Assembly: GCA_029203125.1 (NCBI GenBank) | Contig: CP119317.1 | Location: 2,480,001-2,544,000, forward strand | Reading direction: 5' to 3' | DNA length: 64,000 nucleotides | Origin: Candidatus Cohnella colombiensis | GTDB taxonomy: Bacteria > Bacillota > Bacilli > Paenibacillales > Paenibacillaceae | Shown here: piece by piece, positions 1 to 7,701 of the stretch | Position numbering within the stretch: position 1 is the first letter of the stretch | How the letters are laid out: every line of letters starts with the position of its first letter | Program-made: the position numbers and the translations under genes | The notes under the pieces: generated by a model | What the model saw: only the letters and a program-made list of their open reading frames with translations | What the model was told of the DNA's origin: nothing | The model's database searches: none

Positions 1-280
1 AGTCACCTCGCGATATGCGTCTTAACGCTTCGATCAACTCGCTAAAAAGATGATGCTCTCTTTTGCGGACAAGTGGACCTACTATCATAATGATGATACC
101 GAAGAGAAAAAAACCGAGTGTTGCGTTAATGAGTAGTGCAATTAATCCATGGGGCTCCCATGTCGTTCGCGAATAGACAGCCTCCGTAAGATAATATACC
201 GCCGTCCAGCAAATAAACAGCGCAACAATGACACCTACGAAGTTCACAATAATATGGAACATATTCGGTCTCTGTTTCAT
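1..280 (-). CDS. sensor histidine kinase, N-terminal part only (runs off the window)
   Basis: The minus strand reads from an ATG at 280 to the window edge without a stop, giving 93 residues. There are two hydrophobic segments at about residues 8-31 and 45-68, then a basic stretch (VRKREHH) and the start of a HAMP-like helix (ELIEALRRISRGD). This is the usual entry to a membrane-bound histidine kinase with a very short outer loop. The start codon overlaps the stop of the upstream response regulator (ATGA), so the two are translationally coupled. The catalytic HisKA and ATPase domains lie outside the window, so kinase identity rests on the topology and the neighbour. The short loop suggests sensing in or at the membrane, as in cell-envelope or antibiotic sensors; that is inference. 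Confidence 0.8.
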   Translation of the reverse strand, partial: MKQRPNMFHIIVNFVGVIVALFICWTAVYYLTEAVYSRTTWEPHGLIALLINATLGFFLFGIIIMIVGPLVRKREHHLFSELIEALRRISRGD

Positions 281-951
281 CGCTGTACCTCCAGACGATA
301 ACCCAATCCCCGAATGGTGCTGATCCGGAAGGCGTGACGATTATCAGGAAATCTTTCACGTAGACGTTTGATGTGTACGTCGACTGTTCTTTCGTCTCCC
401 TCGTAATCGTAACCCCAGATTTGCTCTATCAACTGATCACGCGTAAATGTTTTACCGGGGTAGCTCGCAAGCGTAAACAGTAGCTCGAATTCCTTGAGAG
501 GGAGCGTCATCTCTTTATCTCCCACCATGCACTCGAACGAGTCACGACGCAGCGTAACATCTCCAATCTGAAGCGATTGCGAAGCTATAATTCGATATCG
601 TTTCAATAATGCTTTCACTCTAGCGACTAGAACCATAGGGTCAAATGGTTTGACTAGATAATCATCCGTTCCTAACGCAAAACCTTTCAAGATCTGAGAC
701 GACTCTCCTTTGGCTGTAAGCATGAGTAGTGGCAGATTACTCTGTCCACGTAGCTCACGGCATAGCTCCCAACCATCCATTCCAGGCATCATAATATCAA
801 GGATAACTAAATCGACCATGCTATTGGCAACAATTCGCAATGCATCGAGACCGTCCGTTGCTTCAAGTACGTCCAGTCCTTCCAACCGCAAGAAATGTCC
901 AACCAGTTCTCGTATATGCGGATCGTCATCAACGATTAGTATGCTAGTCAT
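277..951 (-). CDS. OmpR/PhoB-family response regulator
   Basis: The protein has 224 residues from the ATG at 951, which has a GGGAGG ribosome site 6 nt upstream. An in-frame start at 990 adds 13 residues with no match to a receiver domain. The receiver domain opens with ILIVDDDPHIREL, has the phosphoacceptor Asp in LVILDIMMPGMDGW and the Lys in DDYLVKPFDP. A C-terminal winged helix (WGYDYEGDERTVDVHIKRL) binds DNA. The stop overlaps the kinase start at 280. The gene follows the ABC exporter genes by 58 nt and likely shares their transcript. It is closely similar along its length to the regulator at 5603-6286, so the two are paralogues. Confidence 0.95.
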   Translation of the reverse strand: MTSILIVDDDPHIRELVGHFLRLEGLDVLEATDGLDALRIVANSMVDLVILDIMMPGMDGWELCRELRGQSNLPLLMLTAKGESSQILKGFALGTDDYLVKPFDPMVLVARVKALLKRYRIIASQSLQIGDVTLRRDSFECMVGDKEMTLPLKEFELLFTLASYPGKTFTRDQLIEQIWGYDYEGDERTVDVHIKRLRERFPDNRHAFRISTIRGLGYRLEVQR

Positions 952-1009
952 GCTTGCACCTCCCAACCTTTTGCCAACTTTGACTTTCATTCATCTTATT
1001 AGTCGTCTT

Positions 1010-1825
1010 CTACGTCCGGCGCATATAGGCACGCACCGTAAGCGGCGCGAAAATAGCTACTATTACGGCAGCACCAATAAGAGAGAGAGTTAGATCCCAT
1101 CCTGCAGTTCCAGTGTTAGCTAACGCTCGGACAGCGGCGACAAGATGCGAGATCGGATTGATATCAACAAACCACCGTAGCCAGTCTGGCATCGTATTCA
1201 CGGGTACGAAGGCATTGGAAAGGAACGTGAGTGGGAAGAGCACAATCATCGATATTCCCTGCACGCTTGAGGCTGTACGAGCAATTACACCAAAGAAAGC
1301 AAACACCCAGCTGATCGCCCAAGAGCAGGCAATGACAAGTACTGCAGCGATCGCGACATGATAGAGACCTCCATCAGGCCGATAACCCATCAAGTAGCCC
1401 ATGACAAAGGTAAGCACTGTCGCAATAGCATATCGAACCGTGTCTGCCAGCAGCGCACCCGCCAACGGTGCTATCCGTGCGATAGGCAATGACTTGAAAC
1501 GGTCAAATACACCTTTATCCATATCCTCGCGCAGTTGAACACCGGTGACAATAGAAGTCGTAATGACAGTTTGTACGAGAATGCCCGGAATAATAATGGG
1601 CAAATAGCTCTGCACGTCACCTGCAATAGCCCCACCAAAAATGTAAGTAAACATGAGCGTAAAAATGATGGGCTGAAGCGTAACGTCGAACAGCTGCTCA
1701 GGTGTGCGCCGAATCTTCAGCAGACCGCGATAGGCCATCGTCAACGAGTTGCGCACGGTTTGGCCAAAGCTCGTGTAATTTTTCAATCGGACTCTCGCAT
1801 CCGGTTTGATAGTCGTACTCCTCAT
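1010..1825 (-). CDS. ABC-2 type permease, DrrB-like
   Basis: This is a 271-residue membrane protein with about six hydrophobic segments, and the ABC-2 pattern is clear (LLKIRRTPEQLFDVTLQPIIF near the start, then IIIPGILVQTVI and LPIARIAPLAGALLAD). Proteins of this family form the membrane half of daunorubicin/lantibiotic-type exporters. The ATG overlaps the stop of the ATPase gene (ATGA at 1822-1825), as expected for two subunits made in fixed ratio. The response regulator and kinase genes follow downstream, so the exporter is probably controlled by, or part of, that two-component system. The substrate cannot be read from sequence; drugs, antimicrobial peptides or lipids are all possible. Confidence 0.9.
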   Translation of the reverse strand: MRSTTIKPDARVRLKNYTSFGQTVRNSLTMAYRGLLKIRRTPEQLFDVTLQPIIFTLMFTYIFGGAIAGDVQSYLPIIIPGILVQTVITTSIVTGVQLREDMDKGVFDRFKSLPIARIAPLAGALLADTVRYAIATVLTFVMGYLMGYRPDGGLYHVAIAAVLVIACSWAISWVFAFFGVIARTASSVQGISMIVLFPLTFLSNAFVPVNTMPDWLRWFVDINPISHLVAAVRALANTGTAGWDLTLSLIGAAVIVAIFAPLTVRAYMRRT

Positions 1826-2820
1826 ACTTTTGCCACCTCTGCTTCGGTAGATTCCTGTTCCAACTGCTGTTCATTCCCCTTTGCGTCATGACCGGTAATC
1901 GTTAGAAATACTTCGTCGAGTGACGGTTTCTGTACACTCATCTCTGCCAGAGGGATCCCTGCCGCACGTAAAGCGATCAGCAAATCAGTAACTAAGTCGG
2001 CATTCGCTATTGGAGCAGAAATTTTTCCTGCTTCAGACGACACATTAGCTTGAACGTTGAGTACTTGCCTTATTAAATGACAAGCCTCCTTGATGTGCTG
2101 TGATTGTTGGACTCTCAAATGTAATGAAGAGGTGCCTATGGACGCTTTCAATTCGTCCACGGTTCCCTCGGCAACTACACGGCCACGATCAATGACCGCA
2201 ATTCTGTCTGCCAGTTGATCCGCTTCATCGAGATATTGCGTTGTCAGCAGTACGGTTGACCCCGTATCCACCAAGCGTCGGATCGTATCCCACATCTGTG
2301 CACGGGTACGAGGGTCCAACCCGGTAGTCGGTTCGTCCAAGAAAATAAGCGGTGGCTGTGCGATGAGGCTCGCTGCCAGATCCAAGCGGCGTCGCATCCC
2401 GCCGGAGAAATGTTTTAGCGGACGCTTCGCTGCCTCAGTCAGTCCAAATTCCTCAAGCAAATCATATGCTTTTTGTCGCGACTCTGCACGTCCTAGTCCG
2501 AGTAACCGGGAGAAGATGACCAGATTCTCGGTCGCGCTTAACGCTTCATCGACCGATGCATACTGGCCAGTTACCCCGATCAACTGACGGACGATCTGCG
2601 ACTCCTTCACCGTATCATACCCGAAGATTTTCGCGGAACCTGCATCCGGCCGAAGCAAGGTCGCCAGCATGCGAATTGCTGTCGTCTTCCCTGCCCCATT
2701 CGGACCAAGCACACCGTAGATCGTACCTGCACGTACATTCAAGTCTATACCATCTACCGCACGGTTGTCGCCAAAAGCTTTCACGAGTCCGCGCGCTTCA
2801 ACAGCCCATTCATGATCCAT
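1822..2820 (-). CDS. ABC transporter ATP-binding protein, DrrA-like
   Basis: This is a 332-residue ATPase. The Walker A motif is GPNGAGKTT (about residue 39), the signature is HFSGGMRRRLDLAASL, and Walker B is LIFLDEPTTGLD. The GMRRRLDLA form of the signature and the long C-terminal extension of about 100 residues are typical of the DrrA/daunorubicin-resistance group. The ATG at 2820 has GGAGG 8 nt upstream. It is the first gene of a tight group: ATPase, permease (4-nt overlap), response regulator and kinase. It powers export through the permease at 1010-1825. Confidence 0.93.
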   Translation of the reverse strand: MDHEWAVEARGLVKAFGDNRAVDGIDLNVRAGTIYGVLGPNGAGKTTAIRMLATLLRPDAGSAKIFGYDTVKESQIVRQLIGVTGQYASVDEALSATENLVIFSRLLGLGRAESRQKAYDLLEEFGLTEAAKRPLKHFSGGMRRRLDLAASLIAQPPLIFLDEPTTGLDPRTRAQMWDTIRRLVDTGSTVLLTTQYLDEADQLADRIAVIDRGRVVAEGTVDELKASIGTSSLHLRVQQSQHIKEACHLIRQVLNVQANVSSEAGKISAPIANADLVTDLLIALRAAGIPLAEMSVQKPSLDEVFLTITGHDAKGNEQQLEQESTEAEVAKV

Positions 2821-2907
2821 CGTAAGTTCCTCCCTGCAACTAAATGTTTACAAGGGAATCGTACCTCATGATTATGAACTGAATATGAATCAGATTGCTT
2901 GCCGAAC

Positions 2908-2949
2908 AAAAAAATGGTGCTCCAAGTTTAAACCCTGGACACCATTTTT
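2908..2949 (-). terminator. terminator after the MFS exporter gene
   Basis: On the minus strand an AT/GC stem (ATGGTG...CACCAT with an inner CCA/TGG) is followed by a run of seven T. It lies 55 nt past the stop of the MFS gene. The rest of the gap 2821-3003 holds the ABC operon leader; I see no other element. Confidence 0.75.
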
Positions 2950-3003
2950 CATTTCATATTATGATTTTCTATTGAAGTTGTCGTCGTACTTACATAATAA
3001 GCC

Positions 3004-4491
3004 TTAATGCCCCATCATCGTTGATGGGTCTGGTCTTTCCCCTGCTTCTACAGCATTGTGGTCCTCTTTCACACGCGGTTTGCGCAATGTGAGGCTGATC
3101 AGAATGCCAAGAGCAGCGATGCAAGCCGTTAAGAAAAAGAGGTCATCATAAGCATTCGCCTGAATTTGCAGTATGTTGGGGCTTGCCTCAGCTTGATCCA
3201 TGTAGTGAGTAATTCTTGACGTTAAGAACCCCGTTAATCCGGCAATCGCGAACGACATGACAACTTGCTGCGTAGCTGTCGTTAGCGGAGTTACCCGACT
3301 AACGAGTCTGAGTGGCGCCGAATTCAATACATGGGTATTGATCGCCATCATCGACAGCCCCATTCCGACCCCCATTAATGCAAGTGGGAGCATGATCTGA
3401 AGCTTCGAGCTTTCAAGCCCGATGTGAGATAATAAATATAAAGCAACTGTAATTATAATTAGTCCGACGAACGCAAGCGGACGAGCGCCTAATTTATCGA
3501 ACAGCTTGCCACCAATTGGCATGAAGATGATTGAACCAAGCGCCATCGGGAGCGTCGTTAATCCGCTTTGCAACGGAGTATATCCAAGCAGATTTTGCAG
3601 GAACAACGGAACCATTAGAATGGAACCAATAAGCGCAATTTGCGAAATCCAAGTAAGAACAACCCCGCGCGTGAAATCGGAAGAGCCGAATACTCGAAGT
3701 TCTAGAAGCGGTTGCTTCTGACGAAGCTCCACGATGATAAAGATGATGAGCGCAACGCCCCCAATGATCAATCCTGTCAGCGTCCGACTTGAAGTCCAAT
3801 TCGTTCCGCCTTCACTCATTCCGAAAGCTAGCATGGAGAATGCGATTGGTGCTAAAACTATTCCCCAGATGTCTAGTGCAGGAGTTTTGTGCCGTTCGAG
3901 CACTGGCAAGTATTTAATGCCTACTAACAATGCGGCAATACCGATCGGCAAGTTAATCAAGAATATCCAATGCCAAGAAGCGAACCCGATAATCCATCCT
4001 GACAGAATAGGCCCGGCAGCAGGTGCGAGAAGCATAGGAATGCCAAGCATTGCCATAACAGAGCCTCTCTTATTTGATGGTGAAAGCTTGAAGATCATAG
4101 CCATCCCGATTGGGGCGACCATCCCTCCGCCAAGTCCTTGAATAACGCGGAACAGCACAAGTTGTTCAACCGTCTGCGCGAGTGCGCATAGTACCGATCC
4201 GAGTGTAAATAATGTAATCGTTATAAGGAAAATCTGTTTGGCTCCGTACCTATCTGTCATCCAGCCTGCCAAGGGGATTACAGCTGACATGGCTAGAGTA
4301 TAGCCAGTAATCGTCCATTGGATCCCTTTGAGTGAGGTGTCGAAGTAATGCTGAAGATTGGGAATTGCGACATTAACGACTGTGCTATCCAGAATAACCA
4401 TGATCATTCCAATGATTACGGCCATTAATGGCATAATTAGCGATGTAATTGAGAATTCTGGCTCATTTGTTGCTGTGTTAGGCTTTGACAT
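3004..4491 (-). CDS. DHA2-family (EmrB/QacA) drug:H+ antiporter, MFS
   Basis: The 495-residue protein has about 14 membrane segments, the number typical of the DHA2 group. Visible signatures are LDSTVVNVAIPNLQHYF (the LDxTVVNVALP motif of TM1), GWMTDRYGAKQIF (motif A between TM2 and TM3) and FRVIQGLGGGMVAPIG (motif B region). It exports hydrophobic toxic compounds using the proton gradient. The ATG at 4491 has AAGGAGAGG upstream. It is divergent from the TetR gene at 4640, with 148 nt between them holding an inverted repeat, so TetR control of this gene is likely. The substrate is unknown. Confidence 0.95.
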   Translation of the reverse strand: MSKPNTATNEPEFSITSLIMPLMAVIIGMIMVILDSTVVNVAIPNLQHYFDTSLKGIQWTITGYTLAMSAVIPLAGWMTDRYGAKQIFLITITLFTLGSVLCALAQTVEQLVLFRVIQGLGGGMVAPIGMAMIFKLSPSNKRGSVMAMLGIPMLLAPAAGPILSGWIIGFASWHWIFLINLPIGIAALLVGIKYLPVLERHKTPALDIWGIVLAPIAFSMLAFGMSEGGTNWTSSRTLTGLIIGGVALIIFIIVELRQKQPLLELRVFGSSDFTRGVVLTWISQIALIGSILMVPLFLQNLLGYTPLQSGLTTLPMALGSIIFMPIGGKLFDKLGARPLAFVGLIIITVALYLLSHIGLESSKLQIMLPLALMGVGMGLSMMAINTHVLNSAPLRLVSRVTPLTTATQQVVMSFAIAGLTGFLTSRITHYMDQAEASPNILQIQANAYDDLFFLTACIAALGILISLTLRKPRVKEDHNAVEAGERPDPSTMMGH

Positions 4492-4536
4492 CAGTTTAGT
4501 TCCTCTCCTTGACGATATAAGATAAACATTTTACTA

Positions 4537-4572
4537 TTGACTTATTGTTTCTGCGGAAAACCAATGGGTCAA
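4537..4572. promoter_or_regulatory. candidate TetR operator in the divergent MFS/TetR gap
   Basis: TTGACTTATTG at 4537-4547 and CAATGGGTCAA at 4562-4572 form an inverted repeat with 9 of 11 positions matching and a 14-nt spacer. It lies midway between the two divergent starts, where a TetR repressor would be expected to act. The spacer is longer than in many TetR operators, so the assignment is tentative. Confidence 0.4.
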
Positions 4573-4639
4573 ACGATGAACGGCAAAGTATATTTTACTT
4601 GATTTCATTTCAATGTCAACAGTTTTTGAAGGAGGGAAA

Positions 4640-5539
4640 ATGTTGAGTCTAATTAGACAAAATATACTGGAGTCCGCCACGAGATATTTTTCAATGAATG
4701 GTTATGCGGCCACCTCAATTCAGGACATCGCCGATGATTGCGGCATAGCTAAAGGGTCCTTGTATAAGTTTTTTCAGTCGAAGGAAGATTTGTTTATCGC
4801 CTTCCATGATTCACAGCAGAATGCCTTATATAGTGAGATCGAAAGCATTAGAGCAAACGATACAATAAGCTTGAAGGAAGCTTTTATTCTAGAGACAGCA
4901 TGTCACTTTAAGTTTTTCCTGAACAATAAATTTATTATGCATGACATTAAAGAACTAGGACCTTCCAAGGGACAAATCGCTCCTTATTTCTACCGTTTAA
5001 GAGCTAATCACCTGATGTATAGCAAGGATGGCTTGCTACGCTTTCTCGGCGGCGAGATCGAACCGAATATTTGGGATTTAGTTATGATGTATAGCGGCAC
5101 CATGCGAGAATATATTTTTCTGATTGTTTTTGAGAATAAGCCTCTTATTGTTAGCGATGTAGCTGCTTATATTGTTGACCGAATAGAGGAAATGGCTTCG
5201 TGCATCATCCAGAAGAAAACAGAGCCGATTTTGCAGAGTGTGGTTATGAACGATTATTTGCAGTGCGAGCTGGAGGGCAGAACAATCTCGTTCGCAGCTT
5301 GTCGGACAAACCTGCTGGAAAACTTATTATCGACCATTAAGGAGCTTCCGATTACAAATTTTCGGAAAGCTGAGCTAAGTGATGCCGTCATTATACTGCA
5401 AGAGGAGCTAGCAAAAGAAAGCCCCAAATCTGTCCTCGTTCGTGCACTATTAGAATTTGTCGGGCAGCAGCATGAGCTTAGTAATTCGACCAAGCTAATA
5501 GAGAAATATGTTGCATTGCAGCAAGGTCATTGCAACTGA
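4640..5539 (+). CDS. TetR/AcrR-family transcriptional regulator
   Basis: The protein has 299 residues from the ATG at 4640, with AAGGAGG 4 nt upstream. A TTG at 4643 is possible; the longer reading from 4613 lacks a ribosome site. The N-terminus is a classic TetR helix-turn-helix (ARYFSMNGYAATSIQDIAD, then CGIAKGSLYKFFQSKEDLF). The C-terminal ligand domain is about 240 residues, longer than in most TetR proteins, and I do not recognise its subgroup. It is divergent from the MFS exporter and upstream of a two-component system and RND pump on the same strand, so it probably controls one or both exporters. Confidence 0.92.
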   Translation: MLSLIRQNILESATRYFSMNGYAATSIQDIADDCGIAKGSLYKFFQSKEDLFIAFHDSQQNALYSEIESIRANDTISLKEAFILETACHFKFFLNNKFIMHDIKELGPSKGQIAPYFYRLRANHLMYSKDGLLRFLGGEIEPNIWDLVMMYSGTMREYIFLIVFENKPLIVSDVAAYIVDRIEEMASCIIQKKTEPILQSVVMNDYLQCELEGRTISFAACRTNLLENLLSTIKELPITNFRKAELSDAVIILQEELAKESPKSVLVRALLEFVGQQHELSNSTKLIEKYVALQQGHCN

Positions 5540-5550
5540 TTTATTAAATC

Positions 5551-5579
5551 AGAGGGCCGGAAGACGATTCCGGCTCTCT
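5551..5579 (+). terminator. hairpin between the TetR gene and the response regulator gene
   Basis: This is a 12-bp stem (AGAGGGCCGGAA / TTCCGGCTCTCT, one G-T pair) with a 5-nt loop, 12 nt after the TetR stop. The T tract that follows is poor, so it may be only a partial terminator or an RNA-processing site between the regulator and the downstream genes. Confidence 0.5.
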
Positions 5580-5602
5580 ATTCATGCAAGAGGGGGATTT
5601 CA

Positions 5603-6286
5603 TTGGCGACAGTATTGGTTGTAGACGATGAGAAGCATATTCGCGAACTGATTAGACTTTATCTAGAGGATGAAGGCATGGTCGTCGTTGAGAAATCGAA
5701 TGGAGAAGAGGCGTGGCAATATTATCATGAACATTCAGTCGATCTAGTCGTGCTTGATGTAATGATGCCGCGTATGGATGGTTGGGAGCTGTGCAGTAAG
5801 CTCCGCGAAGCAGGCGATAAACCGATTTTAATGATTACTGCCAAGGGAGAGCCTGAAGAAAGGATTAAAGGCTTCAAGCTGGGGACAGACGATTATTTGG
5901 TGAAGCCATTCGAGCCAGTAGAGCTCGCACTGCGAGTAAAGGCGCTGCTTAAGCGCTATCGGATCTCGATATCGCAAACTGTCAAGCTCGGTGTTATTAT
6001 TCTCGACAAAACCAAATATCAAATTCGTAATATGGACACAGGACTAACAGACTCTATTCCTCTGAAGGAATTTGAACTTCTATATATGCTAGCCGTCCAT
6101 CCGGGACAGCTGTATACCAGAGACACTCTAATTCAGCACATATGGGGTTATGAATACGAAGGCGACGAACGGACGATTGATACGCATATTAAACGCCTGA
6201 GAGAGCGATTTGGCGAATACGAGTCTTATTTCAAAATTGTAACGCTCCGCGGTTTAGGGTATCGGCTTGAGGTGTATCATGATTAA
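5603..6286 (+). CDS. OmpR/PhoB-family response regulator
   Basis: The protein has 227 residues with a TTG start at 5603 and a G-rich ribosome site (AGAGGGGG) before it. Receiver landmarks are VLVVDDEKHIREL, the phosphoacceptor in LVVLDVMMPRMDGW, and the Lys in DDYLVKPFEP. The winged-helix DNA-binding domain ends in LRGLGYRLEVYHD. Its stop overlaps the kinase start (ATGATTAA). It lies between the TetR gene and the RND pump. It is a clear paralogue of the regulator at 277-951, mainly through the recognition region EGDERTIDTHIKRLRERF, so the two may bind similar DNA. Confidence 0.95.
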   Translation: MATVLVVDDEKHIRELIRLYLEDEGMVVVEKSNGEEAWQYYHEHSVDLVVLDVMMPRMDGWELCSKLREAGDKPILMITAKGEPEERIKGFKLGTDDYLVKPFEPVELALRVKALLKRYRISISQTVKLGVIILDKTKYQIRNMDTGLTDSIPLKEFELLYMLAVHPGQLYTRDTLIQHIWGYEYEGDERTIDTHIKRLRERFGEYESYFKIVTLRGLGYRLEVYHD

Positions 6287-7646
6287 ATCGCTCTATTTCC
6301 GTATGATTTGTATTTTCCTTGGCTCTGTAATATTCAGTATCATCATCGGCTTCGTTATTACTAATCAGCTCTATAAGGATCAGTTGATTGGGCTGACGCA
6401 GGACAATCTGATCGCGAATGGCAAAGCTATCATTCAAGCTTATAAACAATCTGAACCCCATAGTCGAGAAGCATTGATTGAAGGGATGTCCGCGTTGCCT
6501 CTTTATTCCGTCCGTCTATATGATGAAACCGGAAATACCGTTACTGAAGCTGGCTCTGTTGCGAATAACAATCATGCATTCGTTGTGAGTGACGAGCGGC
6601 TTGCCTCTGTTCTACAGGGTGGCGTAAATCGGGAAAAGCCGCGGAAAGGCTTTGAGCATATCGGGGTCGGCCTGCCGTTTGATATTGAAGGCAAGCATTA
6701 TGCTTTGTTCATCCAGCTGAATTTAGCCAAGTTAGGGTCAACGTTCGGAGATTTATTGAAAACACAGCTGCTTATTGTACTGCTGTTCGGGAGCCTCTTA
6801 ATCTTGTTGTCCGTTCGATATATTGTGCGTCCCATTCAGCATATGACCAAAGCAACCCGTAGAATGGCTAAAGGTGATTTCAGCATTCACCTGAAAACGA
6901 AGCGCCAGGATGAGCTCGGACAGCTTACGATAAGTTTTAATCAGATGGCGCATGAGCTTGGCATGCTGGAGAAAATTCGGCGTCAATTCGTTTCGGATGT
7001 GTCGCACGAAATCCAATCCCCGCTAACTTCGATTAAAGGGTTTACACAAGCGCTGAAGAGCAAAAAGCTGGACGAGGAAAGCCGCTTGCGGTTGCTTAAC
7101 ATTATTGAGGAAGAAAGCAATCGCTTATCGCGTTTGAGTGAAAATCTTTTGCAGCTATCCTCTTTGGAGTATGAGCATCTTCAGCTGAATTTACGTAAAT
7201 TCCGGCTCGATGAACAAATACGAAAGGTGATCATTTATTTGGAACCCCAATGGTCAGCTAAAGGTCTCGATATCGAACTGGATCTGAAAGAAATACAACT
7301 TACTGCGGATGAGGACAAGCTCATTCAAGTATGGGCGAATCTCATCGGCAATAGCATCAAATTTACTGACTACAATGGGAGCATCCACATAGCCGGTAAG
7401 GAGACAGCTCGCGGCGTTGAGATCGCCATTACGGACAATGGGCAAGGCATCGCAGAAGAAGAAATTCACAACATATTCAAACCGTTCTATAAGGTCGACA
7501 AATCGAGGGAAGGCTCGACTAACGGCAATGGAATCGGCTTATCGATCGTGAAGCGAATTGTTGACTTGCATCACGGTGACATCCAGGTGGAGAGCATCGA
7601 CCAAGAGGGAACAACTTTTACCGTTTTTCTTCCCAGTTCACAATGA
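6279..7646 (+). CDS. sensor histidine kinase
   Basis: The protein has 455 residues from the ATG at 6279 (GAGGTG 4 nt upstream), overlapping the regulator stop by 8 nt. An upstream TTG at 6267 has no ribosome site. It has a first membrane segment at about residues 8-28, an outer domain of about 130 residues, a second membrane segment near 162-180, a HAMP domain, the HisKA box FVSDVSHEIQSPLTSIKG with the phospho-His, and an ATPase domain (N box ANLIGNSIKFTDYNG, G boxes DNGQGI and NGNGIGLSIV). It phosphorylates the regulator at 5603-6286 by context. The signal is unknown. Confidence 0.95.
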   Translation: MIKSLYFRMICIFLGSVIFSIIIGFVITNQLYKDQLIGLTQDNLIANGKAIIQAYKQSEPHSREALIEGMSALPLYSVRLYDETGNTVTEAGSVANNNHAFVVSDERLASVLQGGVNREKPRKGFEHIGVGLPFDIEGKHYALFIQLNLAKLGSTFGDLLKTQLLIVLLFGSLLILLSVRYIVRPIQHMTKATRRMAKGDFSIHLKTKRQDELGQLTISFNQMAHELGMLEKIRRQFVSDVSHEIQSPLTSIKGFTQALKSKKLDEESRLRLLNIIEEESNRLSRLSENLLQLSSLEYEHLQLNLRKFRLDEQIRKVIIYLEPQWSAKGLDIELDLKEIQLTADEDKLIQVWANLIGNSIKFTDYNGSIHIAGKETARGVEIAITDNGQGIAEEEIHNIFKPFYKVDKSREGSTNGNGIGLSIVKRIVDLHHGDIQVESIDQEGTTFTVFLPSSQ

Positions 7647-7652
7647 GTACAA

Positions 7653-7675
7653 ATAAGAGAAGTATACTCTCTTAT
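7653..7675 (+). other. hairpin between kinase and RND pump genes
   Basis: ATAAGAGA and TCTCTTAT pair perfectly over 8 bp around a 7-nt loop, directly before the ribosome site of the pump gene. It could be an operator, an RNA-processing site or a weak attenuator. No T tract follows. Confidence 0.4.
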
Positions 7676-7701
7676 ATATAAAGGAGAGGAGCAAGAAACC
7701 A

